DNA from: Streptomyces humidus
GTDB lineage: Bacteria > Actinomycetota > Actinomycetes > Streptomycetales > Streptomycetaceae
NCBI RefSeq assembly: GCF_014649655.1
Contig: NZ_BMTL01000026.1
Coordinates: 62,001-126,000, forward strand
Direction of reading: 5' to 3'
DNA: 64,000 bases
The notes below the pieces were generated by a model. It saw only the letters and a program-made list of their open reading frames with translations. It had not been told where the DNA came from and did not search any database. The position numbers and the translations under genes are program-made. This document shows, piece after piece, positions 8,375 to 18,631 of this stretch (position 1 is its first letter; each line of letters opens with the position of its first letter).

Positions 8375-9043
8375 TCAGTGGAGGCCGAGGGTGGTGAGTG
8401 CGGTGGTCCAGTCGGTGACGATGGCTTGTTGTGCTTGTGCGAGGGTGACTTCGCCGGCGCAGACCGCGGTGTGCAGCTTGGTCTCGACCGGGTCTTTCTT
8501 GTTGTTGACCCCGGCGCCCTTCTTGTGGCCGGGGTCTGCGGGTTCGACCCACAAGTTGCGGTAGTCGTTGGGGTCACCGCCGAGTTGCAGGCTGATCAGG
8601 TGGTCGTACTCGGCGTCGCCCATGCTGCCGGTGTAGCCGTAGGAGGCGGCGTTGAGCCTCTTCTCCTTGCCGGTCGCATACGCGGAGGGGCGCACACCGG
8701 AGGTGTAGCCGCCCTTACGGCAGATCGTCGACTTCACATTGGCCTGCGTGACGGCGGGGGAGATCGCGCCCGGGGTGCACTTCGGGTCCTCCAGCGGCTC
8801 CCCCTTCTCGTACCGGTAGTGGCAGCTGCCCGCCGCGTGCTGCTGCTGGACCGTGTAGTGCTTCTGCGGGCCGGCCCCGACCGCGATCGACCGGGCCCCG
8901 CCCGCGGCACCCGACGCAGACACCGCCGGCGCCGCAACGCCGGACGGCGACGCCTCCGGCCTGCCGAGTGGGACAGATGAACAGCCCGTCAGGAACAGGC
9001 AGGCCAGCAGGGCGAGCCCACCGGCGCGGCTGGTCGAGCGCAT
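8375..9043 (-). CDS. Secreted lipoprotein with an HNH-endonuclease-like domain
   Basis: The 222-residue precursor has a basic N-terminus, a hydrophobic stretch and a lipobox ending LFLTGC (Cys21), followed by an Ala/Ser-rich linker. A C-terminal domain around residue 150 carries YDHLISLQLGGDPNDY followed by RNLWVEP. That D-H-L-(I/V)-x-L-x-LGG-x-N-x-x-NLW pattern is typical of a group of HNH-like extracellular proteins of actinobacteria. Several Cys residues could form disulphides outside the membrane. DNase activity is a family expectation only. It stands alone on the minus strand between relic regions. Confidence 0.75.
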   Translation of the reverse strand: MRSTSRAGGLALLACLFLTGCSSVPLGRPEASPSGVAAPAVSASGAAGGARSIAVGAGPQKHYTVQQQHAAGSCHYRYEKGEPLEDPKCTPGAISPAVTQANVKSTICRKGGYTSGVRPSAYATGKEKRLNAASYGYTGSMGDAEYDHLISLQLGGDPNDYRNLWVEPADPGHKKGAGVNNKKDPVETKLHTAVCAGEVTLAQAQQAIVTDWTTALTTLGLH

Positions 9044-9290
9044 GACGACCCCTCACGGGCAGGCGATAGCCGAGCAGATTGAGCAGATGCTGCCCTACCG
9101 GCAATCTCGCACACCGGGCGGGGTGCCCGGGAGACTCCGGACAGCCCCGCGTTGCTCAACCCCTGAGCGCCACCGGGTACGCGGCACTTCGATATGCGAC
9201 GGACGGTACTTCACCTCCACGACGACGTTCTTGACCGCGGCGTAGACCCGGTCGCCATCGGCGTGAGCGTCGTCGTGCCCGCCCGCGCAC
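9044..9290. other. Intergenic stretch, possible short relic
   Basis: No supported gene. On the minus strand, 9095-9334 reads a 79-residue frame including AAVKNVVVEVKYRPSHIEV, which has coding-like composition but matches nothing I recognise. It overlaps the end of the next hypothetical gene and is left uncalled. Confidence 0.3.
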
Positions 9291-9959
9291 TCACTCACAA
9301 CCGAAGGCCCCTGTACGCCAGTCGTCCGCTCCACGTGAGACAGCCGGGAGGGCGCGCTCCAGGAAGTCGAGCCGGGCCTGGCGGGGCAGGGCGCTGTCGA
9401 GGGCGGTGCGGATGGAGTCGGCGCTGACCTGGCGAGGGATCTCCAGGCGGCGTTCGGCGACGCCGATGATCTCGCCGATGAGGTGGTGGGCTGTGCGGGG
9501 GTGGTGGCGGATGAGCCAGTCGAGCATCTTCGTCACCGGCGTCGTGATTCCGTAGAAGGTAGCCGGCCCGTCGATGGAGCTGTCGAGTTCCTTGCCGTAG
9601 GCGAACTCGTCGAGGACGGCATGCAGAACGGTTGCGGCCAAGTCGTGGGCATCGATGATGCTGTCGGTGTCGGCGGCCACGCTCAGGGCGAGTTCGTCGG
9701 CGATCTCCTGGACGGCGCTCGCGGTGCGAAAGCGCAAGGCCCAGCGCTTGCGCCAGTCGGGACGCTCCCACAGGGTGCCGAAGAACCGGCGTGCCAGGCG
9801 CTGGCGCAGGTCGACCAGGCCGATCGACAGGTCGTTGTCCCCGGAGTCGAGCTTAGCGGCCGCGCTCTCTGGGGAACGGTCGCGTTGTTCTGCCCAGTCC
9901 TGGGCCACGGGGCGTGACCAGAGGCTGCGTCCGCCGACGTTGGCTTGGGGCGGGGGCAC
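9291..9959 (-). CDS. Hypothetical protein, possibly N-terminally truncated
   Basis: I do not recognise this 222-residue protein. It is rich in Ala, Arg and Leu, looks alpha-helical and soluble, and has no signal peptide or membrane segment; typical stretches are DLRQRLARRFFGTLWERPDW and MLDWLIRHHPRTAHHLIGE. Third-position GC and amino-acid balance support real coding. The only start, GTG at 9959, abuts the dioxygenase pseudogene on the other strand, so the original N-terminus may have been lost in a rearrangement. A regulatory or helical-repeat fragment of a larger protein is possible. Confidence 0.5.
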   Translation of the reverse strand: MPPPQANVGGRSLWSRPVAQDWAEQRDRSPESAAAKLDSGDNDLSIGLVDLRQRLARRFFGTLWERPDWRKRWALRFRTASAVQEIADELALSVAADTDSIIDAHDLAATVLHAVLDEFAYGKELDSSIDGPATFYGITTPVTKMLDWLIRHHPRTAHHLIGEIIGVAERRLEIPRQVSADSIRTALDSALPRQARLDFLERALPAVSRGADDWRTGAFGCE

Positions 9960-10246
9960 TTTGCGGTGGCGACCGACGCGAACGCGGTGGGCGACTTCGG
10001 CTCCGCCGCCGGTCCCTCTCGGTCGACACGGACGCTGCCCGCGCGCTCGCCCGCACAGTCCTCGACCAGGGGATCGACCTGACCGTGTCGGCCCGGATGA
10101 CCGTCGACCACGGCTTCGTCCAGCCCTTGGCGGTCCTCTTCGGCGGCATCGGCAAGGTCCCTGTCGTACCGGTCTTCGTCAACGGCGTTGCCACCCCGCT
10201 GGGACCGGTCAGCCGCATCCGCGCGCTCGGTGACTCCGCTCATGAT
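9957..10246 (+). pseudogene. Fragment of an MhpB/LigB-type extradiol dioxygenase with a frameshift
   Basis: One frame reads HFAVATDANAVGDFGSAAGP up to about 10016. The next frame, from 10013, continues the same protein: SLSVDTDAARALARTVLDQG, then SARMTVDHGFVQPLAVLFGG, then PVVPVFVNGVATPL. This is the central part of 2,3-dihydroxyphenylpropionate 1,2-dioxygenase-like proteins (MhpB), including the conserved DHGF. Both the N-terminus and the C-terminus are missing, and the reading frame changes near 10010. It is a dead remnant of a meta-cleavage enzyme. Confidence 0.65.
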
Positions 10247-10627
10247 CGCCAGGACACTCCCTGGGCTGGTCGGTGGAGCTGGACTGGGCCCGCGTTCCTC
10301 AACGGCTCTGCCACGGAGGGCGCGATTCCGCTGTTGGCGCTACGTATCGAACTCCGGGCCTCGACGGGCCGAGTTCACTATCCGATCGAAATCGCCTCAT
10401 ACCCTCGTGTTGGGCGGAACTCGACACGTGGGAGCGGTACGGAGAGGTAAGGTTGATCCGTCAACTGTCGTCGAAGGTGCGTCAGTTCATCGTTCTTGCC
10501 GCATTTACGAGAACTGTCACTCCGCACAGCTGTCGGCACAGCTGACTTCCGCGCATCGCTTTTCAGTGCGGATAATTCCCTTCGTTCTCCGCCCCGTTCA
10601 GCACACCTCTCCGAAAGCCTCCCGTTC
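10247..10627. other. Intergenic region upstream of the MFS gene
   Basis: About 380 bp of lower GC than the surroundings, with no convincing coding frame. It must hold the promoter of the MFS transporter; no clear operator is visible. Open frames crossing it on the plus strand have poor codon bias. Confidence 0.4.
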
Positions 10628-11896
10628 GTGGCCCTCACTGTGCACGAGGACCGGCCTGCCGGTCGACATGCCGCCCTTCCCCCCGGCGGGCTCTTTCGGC
10701 GAATTTATGGTCCGCGTGCGGGTGATGCGCTGGCATTCTCCATGTCGACGTACGCGATGCCGCTACTGGTCCTGACGATCACCAATTCCGCCTCATTGAC
10801 GGGTCTCGCGTTCGCGTTGGAATGGACACCTCGGATCGCGGCGTTCATCCTGGCCGGGAACGTCGTGGACCGTCGCGGCGCAGCCATCGTGGGTTTCCTG
10901 TCGTCCCTCGGCCGCGCCACCGTGGTGGCGGGCTCCGCGATCGCCCTGATGATGCTTCCACGGGGCACCACGCAGACGTCGGTCCTTCTGGTGCTGGTGG
11001 CCTTGACCGGCATCCTCTCCCAGTTCGGGTTCGTCGCCAACGAGGCTGTCGGAGCGGTCGTCATCCGGCGGAGGGAAGCCCGGCCGCATGGGATGCAGGC
11101 GGTCCTGGTCGGCATCGATCAGACAGCCACGGTCATCGGTCCGCTGCTCGCCGGTTTCCTCCTCCTGGCCGGACCGGGATGGATGCTCGGATGTCTGAGC
11201 GTGGTGTCCTTGTCCGCTGCCGTGCTCGCGCTTCAGACCCCGCCGACCCCGCTGCGTGCCGCATCCAAGGAGGGGACAGGAGGAGCCGGCGGGCTGCGCA
11301 CGGGCCTGCGCACACTGGTGAGACTGCCCGCGCTGGGGTGGCTCGTGGCGGGACTGGCCTGCTCGAACCTCGCCCTCGGTCTGCTGCAGTCCGCCAGTCC
11401 GGTCATCGTCGTGGAGACCTTCGGCCGCTCGCCCGCCAGCGTCGGCACCATGTGGTCCGCCGCCGCGGTGGCGACTCTGCTGGCGATCACGTGCTGCCGA
11501 CTGGTACTGAGCCGGTTCGACCTGTGGGCGGTGGGGGCCGCATCCGCGATACTCGCCTCAGTGGCCTGTCTGGGCGTACCGCAGGCGTCGTCCTTCCTCT
11601 CCTACACGATCCTGGTCGCGCTCTTCATGGCGGGTGACGGCGGCCTCACCGTCGTATTGCGCACCGTGCGCTCGATGGTCATCCCGTCGACGGCGCTCGG
11701 GGCTACGCTTTCGCTGACCATGCTCATCCTGCTGCTGCCCTTCCCCGCCGCCGGCATCCTCGTTGCGCTCATTCCGGCTGCGCATCTGGGCAGAGCGGTG
11801 CTGGGCTGCGCCGTCGTCCAGGCTGTCGCCCTGGCCGTCACCTTCATCAGGCTCCGCCGTGAGCCGGCCCTGCGCATGGTCGCCGAGCGGAGGTGA
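10628..11896 (+). CDS. MFS transporter
   Basis: A polytopic membrane protein of about 422 residues with roughly 12 hydrophobic segments and a charged central loop (RAASKEGTGGAGGLRTGLRT), as in drug or metabolite exporters of the major facilitator superfamily. The sequence from DALAFSMSTYAMPLLVLTIT through NVVDRRGAAIVGFLSSLGRA resembles MFS_3-type permeases. The frame is open back to 10496, but residues before the GTG at 10628 have no helix and odd composition, so 10628 is preferred; this is uncertain. No adjacent regulator indicates its substrate, and its neighbours on both sides are pseudogenes. Confidence 0.75.
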   Translation: MALTVHEDRPAGRHAALPPGGLFRRIYGPRAGDALAFSMSTYAMPLLVLTITNSASLTGLAFALEWTPRIAAFILAGNVVDRRGAAIVGFLSSLGRATVVAGSAIALMMLPRGTTQTSVLLVLVALTGILSQFGFVANEAVGAVVIRRREARPHGMQAVLVGIDQTATVIGPLLAGFLLLAGPGWMLGCLSVVSLSAAVLALQTPPTPLRAASKEGTGGAGGLRTGLRTLVRLPALGWLVAGLACSNLALGLLQSASPVIVVETFGRSPASVGTMWSAAAVATLLAITCCRLVLSRFDLWAVGAASAILASVACLGVPQASSFLSYTILVALFMAGDGGLTVVLRTVRSMVIPSTALGATLSLTMLILLLPFPAAGILVALIPAAHLGRAVLGCAVVQAVALAVTFIRLRREPALRMVAERR

Positions 11897-11985
11897 ACGC
11901 CTCCCACGGCAGCCGCGTGTGGGTTTCCGGGGCCGGAGACGCTGCCTCACACCCGCTCCCAAGTGCCGTAGCCGGTAGGACTCCG

Positions 11986-12242
11986 TCAGGTCTGTCTGGC
12001 GCTCGGGTTCTGACTGGTGGTGGATGTTCCGGGCGGTGGCTGGTGACAGGTGGGGCAGGTGCCGGTCCAGCAGTTCACCAGGTTCTGGATGGTGTCGAGG
12101 ATCTGGTAGAGGGTGAGTCCGGTGTATCGGCTTGGGGCCAGGCGCTGCTCGGTGAGGAATGCGTGGGCGGCGGTGACCAGGGTGACGTGGTGATGCCATC
12201 CGACCCAGGAGCGGCCCTCGAAGTGGTCCAGACCGCGTGTTG
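11986..12242 (-). pseudogene. C-terminal fragment of an IS701-type DDE transposase
   Basis: The minus strand encodes GLDHFEGRSWVGWHHHVTLV followed by TAAHAFLTEQRL, then LTLYQILDTIQNLVNCWTGT and CPTCHQPPP, ending at the stop at 11986. GLDHFEGRSxxGWHHHxTL is the hallmark C-terminus (the last acidic region) of IS701-family transposases of actinomycetes. The N-terminal two thirds are missing: the homology stops at about 12242, exactly where the methyltransferase fragment on the other strand starts. This is an insertion-sequence remnant, not an active element. Confidence 0.75.
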
Positions 12243-12244
12243 AG

Positions 12245-12628
12245 GTGTCAGGTCCCGGCCTGTTCCCCGAAGGCCGCGCCGACCTCATCGTCTGCAACCC
12301 GCCCTGGCTCCCCGCCCGTCCGACCGGCCCCGTCGAACAAGGCGTCCACGATCCGGACAGCACCATGCTTCACAGCTTCCTTGCCGGTCTGTCCGCCCGC
12401 CTCCGACCGGGCGGCGAGGGACGGTTCGTCCTGTCCGACCTGGCAGAGCACCTCAGCCTCCGGACACGTCAGCAGCTGCTCGACGCCATCCAAGCAGCAC
12501 AGCTTCGCGTCGTGGAAAAGATCGATACCAAGCCCCGGCACCCACGCTCCAAGGGCGCCGCCGACCCACTCCACACAGCACGAAGCGCCGAGACCACGTC
12601 CCTCTGGCGTCTGATCCCGGCACCATGA
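12245..12628 (+). pseudogene. C-terminal fragment of a class I SAM-dependent methyltransferase
   Basis: The 127 codons begin just after the transposase fragment and contain ADLIVCNPPWLPARP, the (N/D)PP(W/Y) motif of N6-adenine and N5-glutamine methyltransferases, followed by MLHSFLAGLSARLRPGGEGR, FVLSDLAEH and a terminal ETTSLWRL. The SAM-binding N-terminal half (motif I) is absent. The GTG at 12245 is only a formal start, since the frame continues into the IS remnant. The gene was evidently cut by the insertion and is unlikely to be functional. Confidence 0.65.
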
Positions 12629-12812
12629 CCGACACCCGGACCACGCAACAGCATCGCGCCTCCCGGTTCACCAGGTGAGCACATCCCGTGGGTGGCTTCG
12701 CCGCACTCACGGGATGACCAGCCGGAGGTGATGGGGCTCGTCGAATATCCTCACCTTGTGCTCGGGGGTCCCCGGACTTGCTCACCCTGGTTCCCCGCTG
12801 CTGCCGGTGCGG

Positions 12813-13763
12813 TCAACTGGCGGTGACGGTGGGGCGGGGGGACTCATCGACATGGAGGGTGAAGACGTCGGGGCGGGCGTAGTGGCCGGTGGTGTCAAGG
12901 TCGAAGCGGGCGCGGGTGAGGTCGTCGAGGTCCAGTTCCGCGGTCAGGATTCCCTCGCCGTCACGCAGCGGCCCGGCCAGGACCTCGCCGAGCGGGGAGA
13001 CGATGACAGAGCCGCCACCGATCAGGACGGTGTCCCGTCCGTCGCCCTGGACTGGGTGGAGATCCGCCGGCAGAGCGTCGCGCCGCAGGTACTGGTTGGC
13101 GCTGAGGACGAAACAGCGGCCTTCCAGGGCGATGTGCCGCATGGTGGCCTGCCAGGCGTCGCGGTCGTCGACGGTCGGCGCGCACCACAGATCCACGCCC
13201 TTGGCATACATCGCGGTGCGCAGCAGCGGCATGTAGTTCTCCCAGCAGATCGCCGCGCCGATACGGGCGGTGCCGGTGTCGATGACGGGGAGAGTGGATC
13301 CGTCGCCCTGCCCCCACAGGTAACGCTCGGCGGCGGTGGGCATCAGCTTGCGGTGCAGGCCCAGGTAGCCGTCGGGGCCGAAGAAGAGCGCGACGCAGTA
13401 CAGGGTGCCGCCCTGGCGTTCGACCGCGCCGACCACGGCGTGGCATCCGAGCTCCCGGGTGAGCACGGCCAGTGTTTCGGTCTCCGGGCCGGGGACCTCG
13501 ATGGCGGCTGCGTGGTAGCGGCGGAAGAGATCACGGCCGTCCGGTGTGCGGCTGCCGACCGTGACGCCGAAGTCCAGTCCTTTCGGGTAGCCCCCGAGGA
13601 ACGCCTCGGGAAGGACGACGACTTCGGCGCCCCGGAGGGCGGCCTCGCGGATGAGTTCTTCGGCCCGGGCCATTGCGGCCGCAGTGTCGAACAACGGAGC
13701 GGCCGCTTGGGCGACGGCGACGGTCACGGTGCGGCGGGACTCATGAGGAGAGGCAGAAGTCAT
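12813..13763 (-). CDS. Nitrilase (carbon-nitrogen hydrolase)
   Basis: A 316-residue nitrilase-superfamily enzyme with the complete catalytic triad: Glu53 in LPEAFLGGYPKG, Lys139 in LHRKLMPT and Cys173 in AICWENYMPLLR. The CWEN(Y/L)MPL signature and the length point to true nitrilases (R-CN to carboxylate plus ammonia) rather than amidases. The ATG at 13763 is preferred over the upstream GTG at 13805. It is divergent from a LysR gene 50 bp away, the usual regulatory arrangement, but that LysR is truncated. Substrate is unknown; aryl-acetonitriles or indole-3-acetonitrile would suit the aromatic context. Confidence 0.88.
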   Translation of the reverse strand: MTSASPHESRRTVTVAVAQAAAPLFDTAAAMARAEELIREAALRGAEVVVLPEAFLGGYPKGLDFGVTVGSRTPDGRDLFRRYHAAAIEVPGPETETLAVLTRELGCHAVVGAVERQGGTLYCVALFFGPDGYLGLHRKLMPTAAERYLWGQGDGSTLPVIDTGTARIGAAICWENYMPLLRTAMYAKGVDLWCAPTVDDRDAWQATMRHIALEGRCFVLSANQYLRRDALPADLHPVQGDGRDTVLIGGGSVIVSPLGEVLAGPLRDGEGILTAELDLDDLTRARFDLDTTGHYARPDVFTLHVDESPRPTVTAS

Positions 13764-13813
13764 GCCGTCGACGGTAGGAACCCCGCACACCATCTGGCAA
13801 ACCAATCTTTGCG

Positions 13814-14330
13814 ATGATCGACATTTATGAAACCGAATTCAGGAAGGCCGACCTCAACCTGCTGATCGTCTTCGCCGCCCTGATGCGCGAGCGCAGTGTC
13901 ACCCGCGCGGCCGCCGCGCTGCACCTGAGCCAGGGCGCCACCAGCGCCGCCCTCGGCCGACTGCGCGGACTCTTCGGCGACGAGTTGTTCACCCGCACTC
14001 GCAGCGGCATCGTGCCCACACCGCGCGCCATCGAACTCGCCCGCCGCATCGAGCCGGCCCTCGGGCTGATCCACGGTGCGGTGACCGACCGGGACCGATT
14101 CGACGCGGCCACCGCCCAGCGCACCTTCACTCTGGGCATGTCCGATGATCTGGAAGCGGCGCTGCTGCCCCGCCTGCTGGCCGCCACCGCGGGGCTGCCG
14201 GGCATCCGGCTCGCCGTACGGCAGGCCAGCCGCAACACCGTCGCCGACATGATCGACCGCGGTGAGGTCGATCTCGGGGCGGCCGCGGCCCCCGCGCACG
14301 GTGCCGACCACCGCAGCCGTGAGCTGTTGG
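13814..14330 (+). pseudogene. LysR-family regulator, truncated after the start of the sensor domain
   Basis: The N-terminus is a standard LysR DNA-binding domain (ADLNLLIVFAALMRERSVTR followed by AAAALHLSQGATSAALGRLR), followed by the first about 70 residues of the substrate-binding domain (TFTLGMSDDLEAALLPRLL, then GEVDLG). After about residue 172 the homology stops and the frame runs antisense through an XRE gene fragment to a stop at 14411. Intact LysR proteins have about 300 residues. The DNA-binding half could still be made, but inducer sensing must be lost. It is divergent from the nitrilase, its probable original target. Confidence 0.7.
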
Positions 14331-14577
14331 CACGCCGGCGCTCCTCCCACGGCCCGAGTTCGGCACCACAGGCGCGGACGAAGGCCAGCAGCACCGGCAG
14401 GCTGGGCAGGTGACGGCCGGCCGCGGCGGCCGACAGCGTCGAGGAGGAGAAGCCTGTCAGTCGTGCCGACTCCGGGTACGTCGGCCGGCCCGCCTCGACC
14501 CGTAACTCCCGCAGCGCCCCGGCCAGAGCCACCAGCGGACCGCGGTCGTCGTCCAGCGGTCGTTCCCCGCGTGGCAT
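14325..14577 (-). pseudogene. N-terminal fragment of an XRE/helix-turn-helix regulator
   Basis: From the ATG at 14577 the minus strand reads about 85 residues, PLVALAGALRELRVEAGRPT then LTGFSSSTLSAAAAGRHLPS then LLAFVRACG then WEERRRA. This is the helix-turn-helix domain that in Streptomyces normally precedes a large NB-ARC, WD40 or membrane part. The homology ends at about 14325, exactly against the truncated LysR gene running the other way. Two partial regulators joined tail to tail indicate a deletion joint. Confidence 0.65.
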
Positions 14578-14781
14578 CCCGATGCTCCCCTCGGACTCCG
14601 GCCGTGTCACCGTCGGCATCGCAGCGTCGCACGTGCCGATACCAGGTTGGTCAGTACCGCAACGGTGTTTGTGCGGCCACCGCACGATGTTCAGGAGTGC
14701 ACGCCACCCCCGCTGATCGCGCTACGGCCGTACCTGTACCCCTCCGGGTCCGCGACAAGGTCGCGAAACCGGACCGGGGCA

Positions 14782-14990
14782 TCAGGAGCGATCGAAGAGA
14801 GTGACCACGCTCTGCGGTGCTTCCCGGTCGAAGAAGATCTCCAGGTTCCCCGCCGAGCGGCCCCCGGCGTCGCCACTGCGCAGGAACAGCCGCTCTTCGC
14901 AGGCGGTGAGTGCGACCCCGGTGCCGAGTCGCTCAACCAGCTTGCTCGCGGACCGCCGGTACGGCGGTGGCGCCGCCCGGAGAGGTACTG
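14782..14990 (-). other. Possible C-terminal relic of an unidentified gene
   Basis: A minus-strand frame ending at 14782 reads SKLVERLGTGVALTACEERL followed by FLRSGDAGGRSAGNLEIFFD. It has coding-like composition and a clean stop, but a stop upstream and no initiation codon. I do not recognise the family. It may be the tail of a gene lost in the same rearrangements as its neighbours. Confidence 0.3.
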
Positions 14991-15055
14991 ATCAGCCGCG
15001 CGCCGCCGGAGCGTGGCGGGCGGCTGGGGCCGGGCATGACGGCCTGGCCTTGACG

Positions 15056-15232
15056 CCCTCCCCTGCCCGAGGGCAGGAGATTCCGGTCCGTACCGCTACG
15101 CGGTACCACCTCGGGTTCCTGTTTCACGGGCCACTGCCGACCGGTGAGGATCGGTCTTACACGGCCTCCGCAGGCCTGACATCCCGCCCGTCCGGCGGTA
15201 GATCCGACAACTACGTCGTCGGACAAGGCGAT
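15056..15232 (-). pseudogene. C-terminal relic of a TnpB-family (IS200/IS605) protein
   Basis: The minus strand reads CGGRVRPILTGRQWPVKQEP and neighbouring residues, which resemble the Gly/Arg-rich tail (CGGxVRP then KQEP) found after the RuvC domain in Streptomyces TnpB proteins. No zinc-finger or RuvC part remains. TnpB proteins are RNA-guided nucleases of IS200/IS605 elements; this copy is a short dead tail. The assignment rests on the tail alone. Confidence 0.4.
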
Positions 15233-15284
15233 CCTGCCATGAATCTGCGGCCCTCCGGGCCGCCAGGGGCAGGATGCCCTACAC

Positions 15285-15304
15285 CTCCGCCCTGAAGGGT
15301 GGAG
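15285..15304. terminator. GC-rich hairpin behind the DUF4142 gene (or IS605-type end)
   Basis: CTCCGCCCT and AGGGTGGAG form a nine-pair stem (one G-U) with a 2-nt loop. It lies 43 bp after the stop of the minus-strand DUF4142 gene and could terminate it. The same kind of CGCCCTTCAGGGCG stem is typical of IS605-family right ends, and a TnpB relic lies next to it. Confidence 0.5.
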
Positions 15305-15346
15305 CACTGGGCAAGAGTTCGGTAGCAGGAAGTTCGGCCGGTGTCC

Positions 15347-16075
15347 TCACTCCCCGCCGACGGACCCGGGCGAGACCTTGCTGTTCGCCGCCGGGGGGAG
15401 GACGACCTGTGGCTGGCCCGCCACCGGGGGCGGTGGAGTGGTGTCCTGGGCCGGGAGGCCGGGCGGGTTGGCCGACTGGGAGAGGGCCTTGTCGAAGTCG
15501 ACCAGGCCGGTCTTCTCCACGATCGTGATGTGGTCCATGAGGGTGTCGTTGGTCTTGTCGGCCAGGGCACGGATCAGCGAGTTCTTCGTGGTGGTGCGGA
15601 CGCTCGCGATCGTGGAGAGGATCTGGCCCTGTGTCGCGCGCAGGATGGTGGCCATGTCGGCGTCGAACTGCTTGCCGGTGTCGGCGTTCAATTGGGCGAC
15701 GAAGCCCTGCTGTTGCGGCGAGGGCTGGTTGGGCAGCGTGATGCCCAACTCGCCGGCGACGCCGCGGCAGGCGGCATCCAGCGAGCCGTGCCCGGCGATC
15801 AGGTGCTCCCCGGCGGTCTTGACCGCCTTGGTCGTGCCCTTCTGTACCGCCATCTGACCGACGGGGTACTCCCACAGCCCGGCCGCCCGCACCTCGACCA
15901 CGAAGTCCCGGTCGGCTTCCGTCAACGGCCCGGTCGCCGGGCGGGCGATGACCCGGTCGGGTGCGCTGCTGACCTTCTGGACCCCGAGCATGGAGGGGTA
16001 GAGGAGTGAGCCGAGAGTGAAGGCGATCCCACCGCCGAGGAAGAGAGTTCCCGCGACCTTCCGTGAAACGAGCAC
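15347..16075 (-). CDS. DUF4142 domain protein, membrane-anchored or secreted
   Basis: 242 residues: an N-terminal signal or anchor (GTLFLGGGIAFTLGSLLYPS), then a four-helix ferritin-like DUF4142 domain (LTEADRDFVVEVRAAGLWEY then MAVQKGTTKAVKTAGEHL then NADTGKQFDADMATILRATQ then SVRTTTKNSLIRALADKT) and a Pro-rich tail. These proteins are abundant outside the membrane in actinomycetes and have no established function. Start GTG/ATG choice: ATG at 16075, immediately before MLVSRKVAG. It is a single gene with a long upstream region. Confidence 0.8.
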   Translation of the reverse strand: MLVSRKVAGTLFLGGGIAFTLGSLLYPSMLGVQKVSSAPDRVIARPATGPLTEADRDFVVEVRAAGLWEYPVGQMAVQKGTTKAVKTAGEHLIAGHGSLDAACRGVAGELGITLPNQPSPQQQGFVAQLNADTGKQFDADMATILRATQGQILSTIASVRTTTKNSLIRALADKTNDTLMDHITIVEKTGLVDFDKALSQSANPPGLPAQDTTPPPPVAGQPQVVLPPAANSKVSPGSVGGE

Positions 16076-18531
<2,456 letters not shown>

Positions 18532-18566
18532 GCCACGCTCCGTGGAGTCGGCGGGGGTGTGCCGGC

Positions 18567-18630
18567 CGGTGACGGAACGCCCCCTGCGAGGGGTCGTCGG
18601 TCGGTGACGGCACGCCCTCCGGGAGGGTCG
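18567..18630. repeat. Two tandem copies of a 35-nt hairpin unit between glyA and sdaA
   Basis: CGGTGACGGAACGCCCCCTG at 18567 and CGGTGACGGCACGCCCTCC at 18602 start related units 35 nt apart, each followed by a short GC stem (CCCC-TGCG-AGGGG; CCCTCC-GGGAGGG). They lie in the spacer between glyA and sdaA and may tune read-through or stability. Confidence 0.6.
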
Positions 18631-18631
18631 G

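Noticed and set aside
12245..12628. Methyltransferase as an intact short gene
   Set aside because: The SAM-binding motif is missing, and the frame begins exactly at the transposase remnant.
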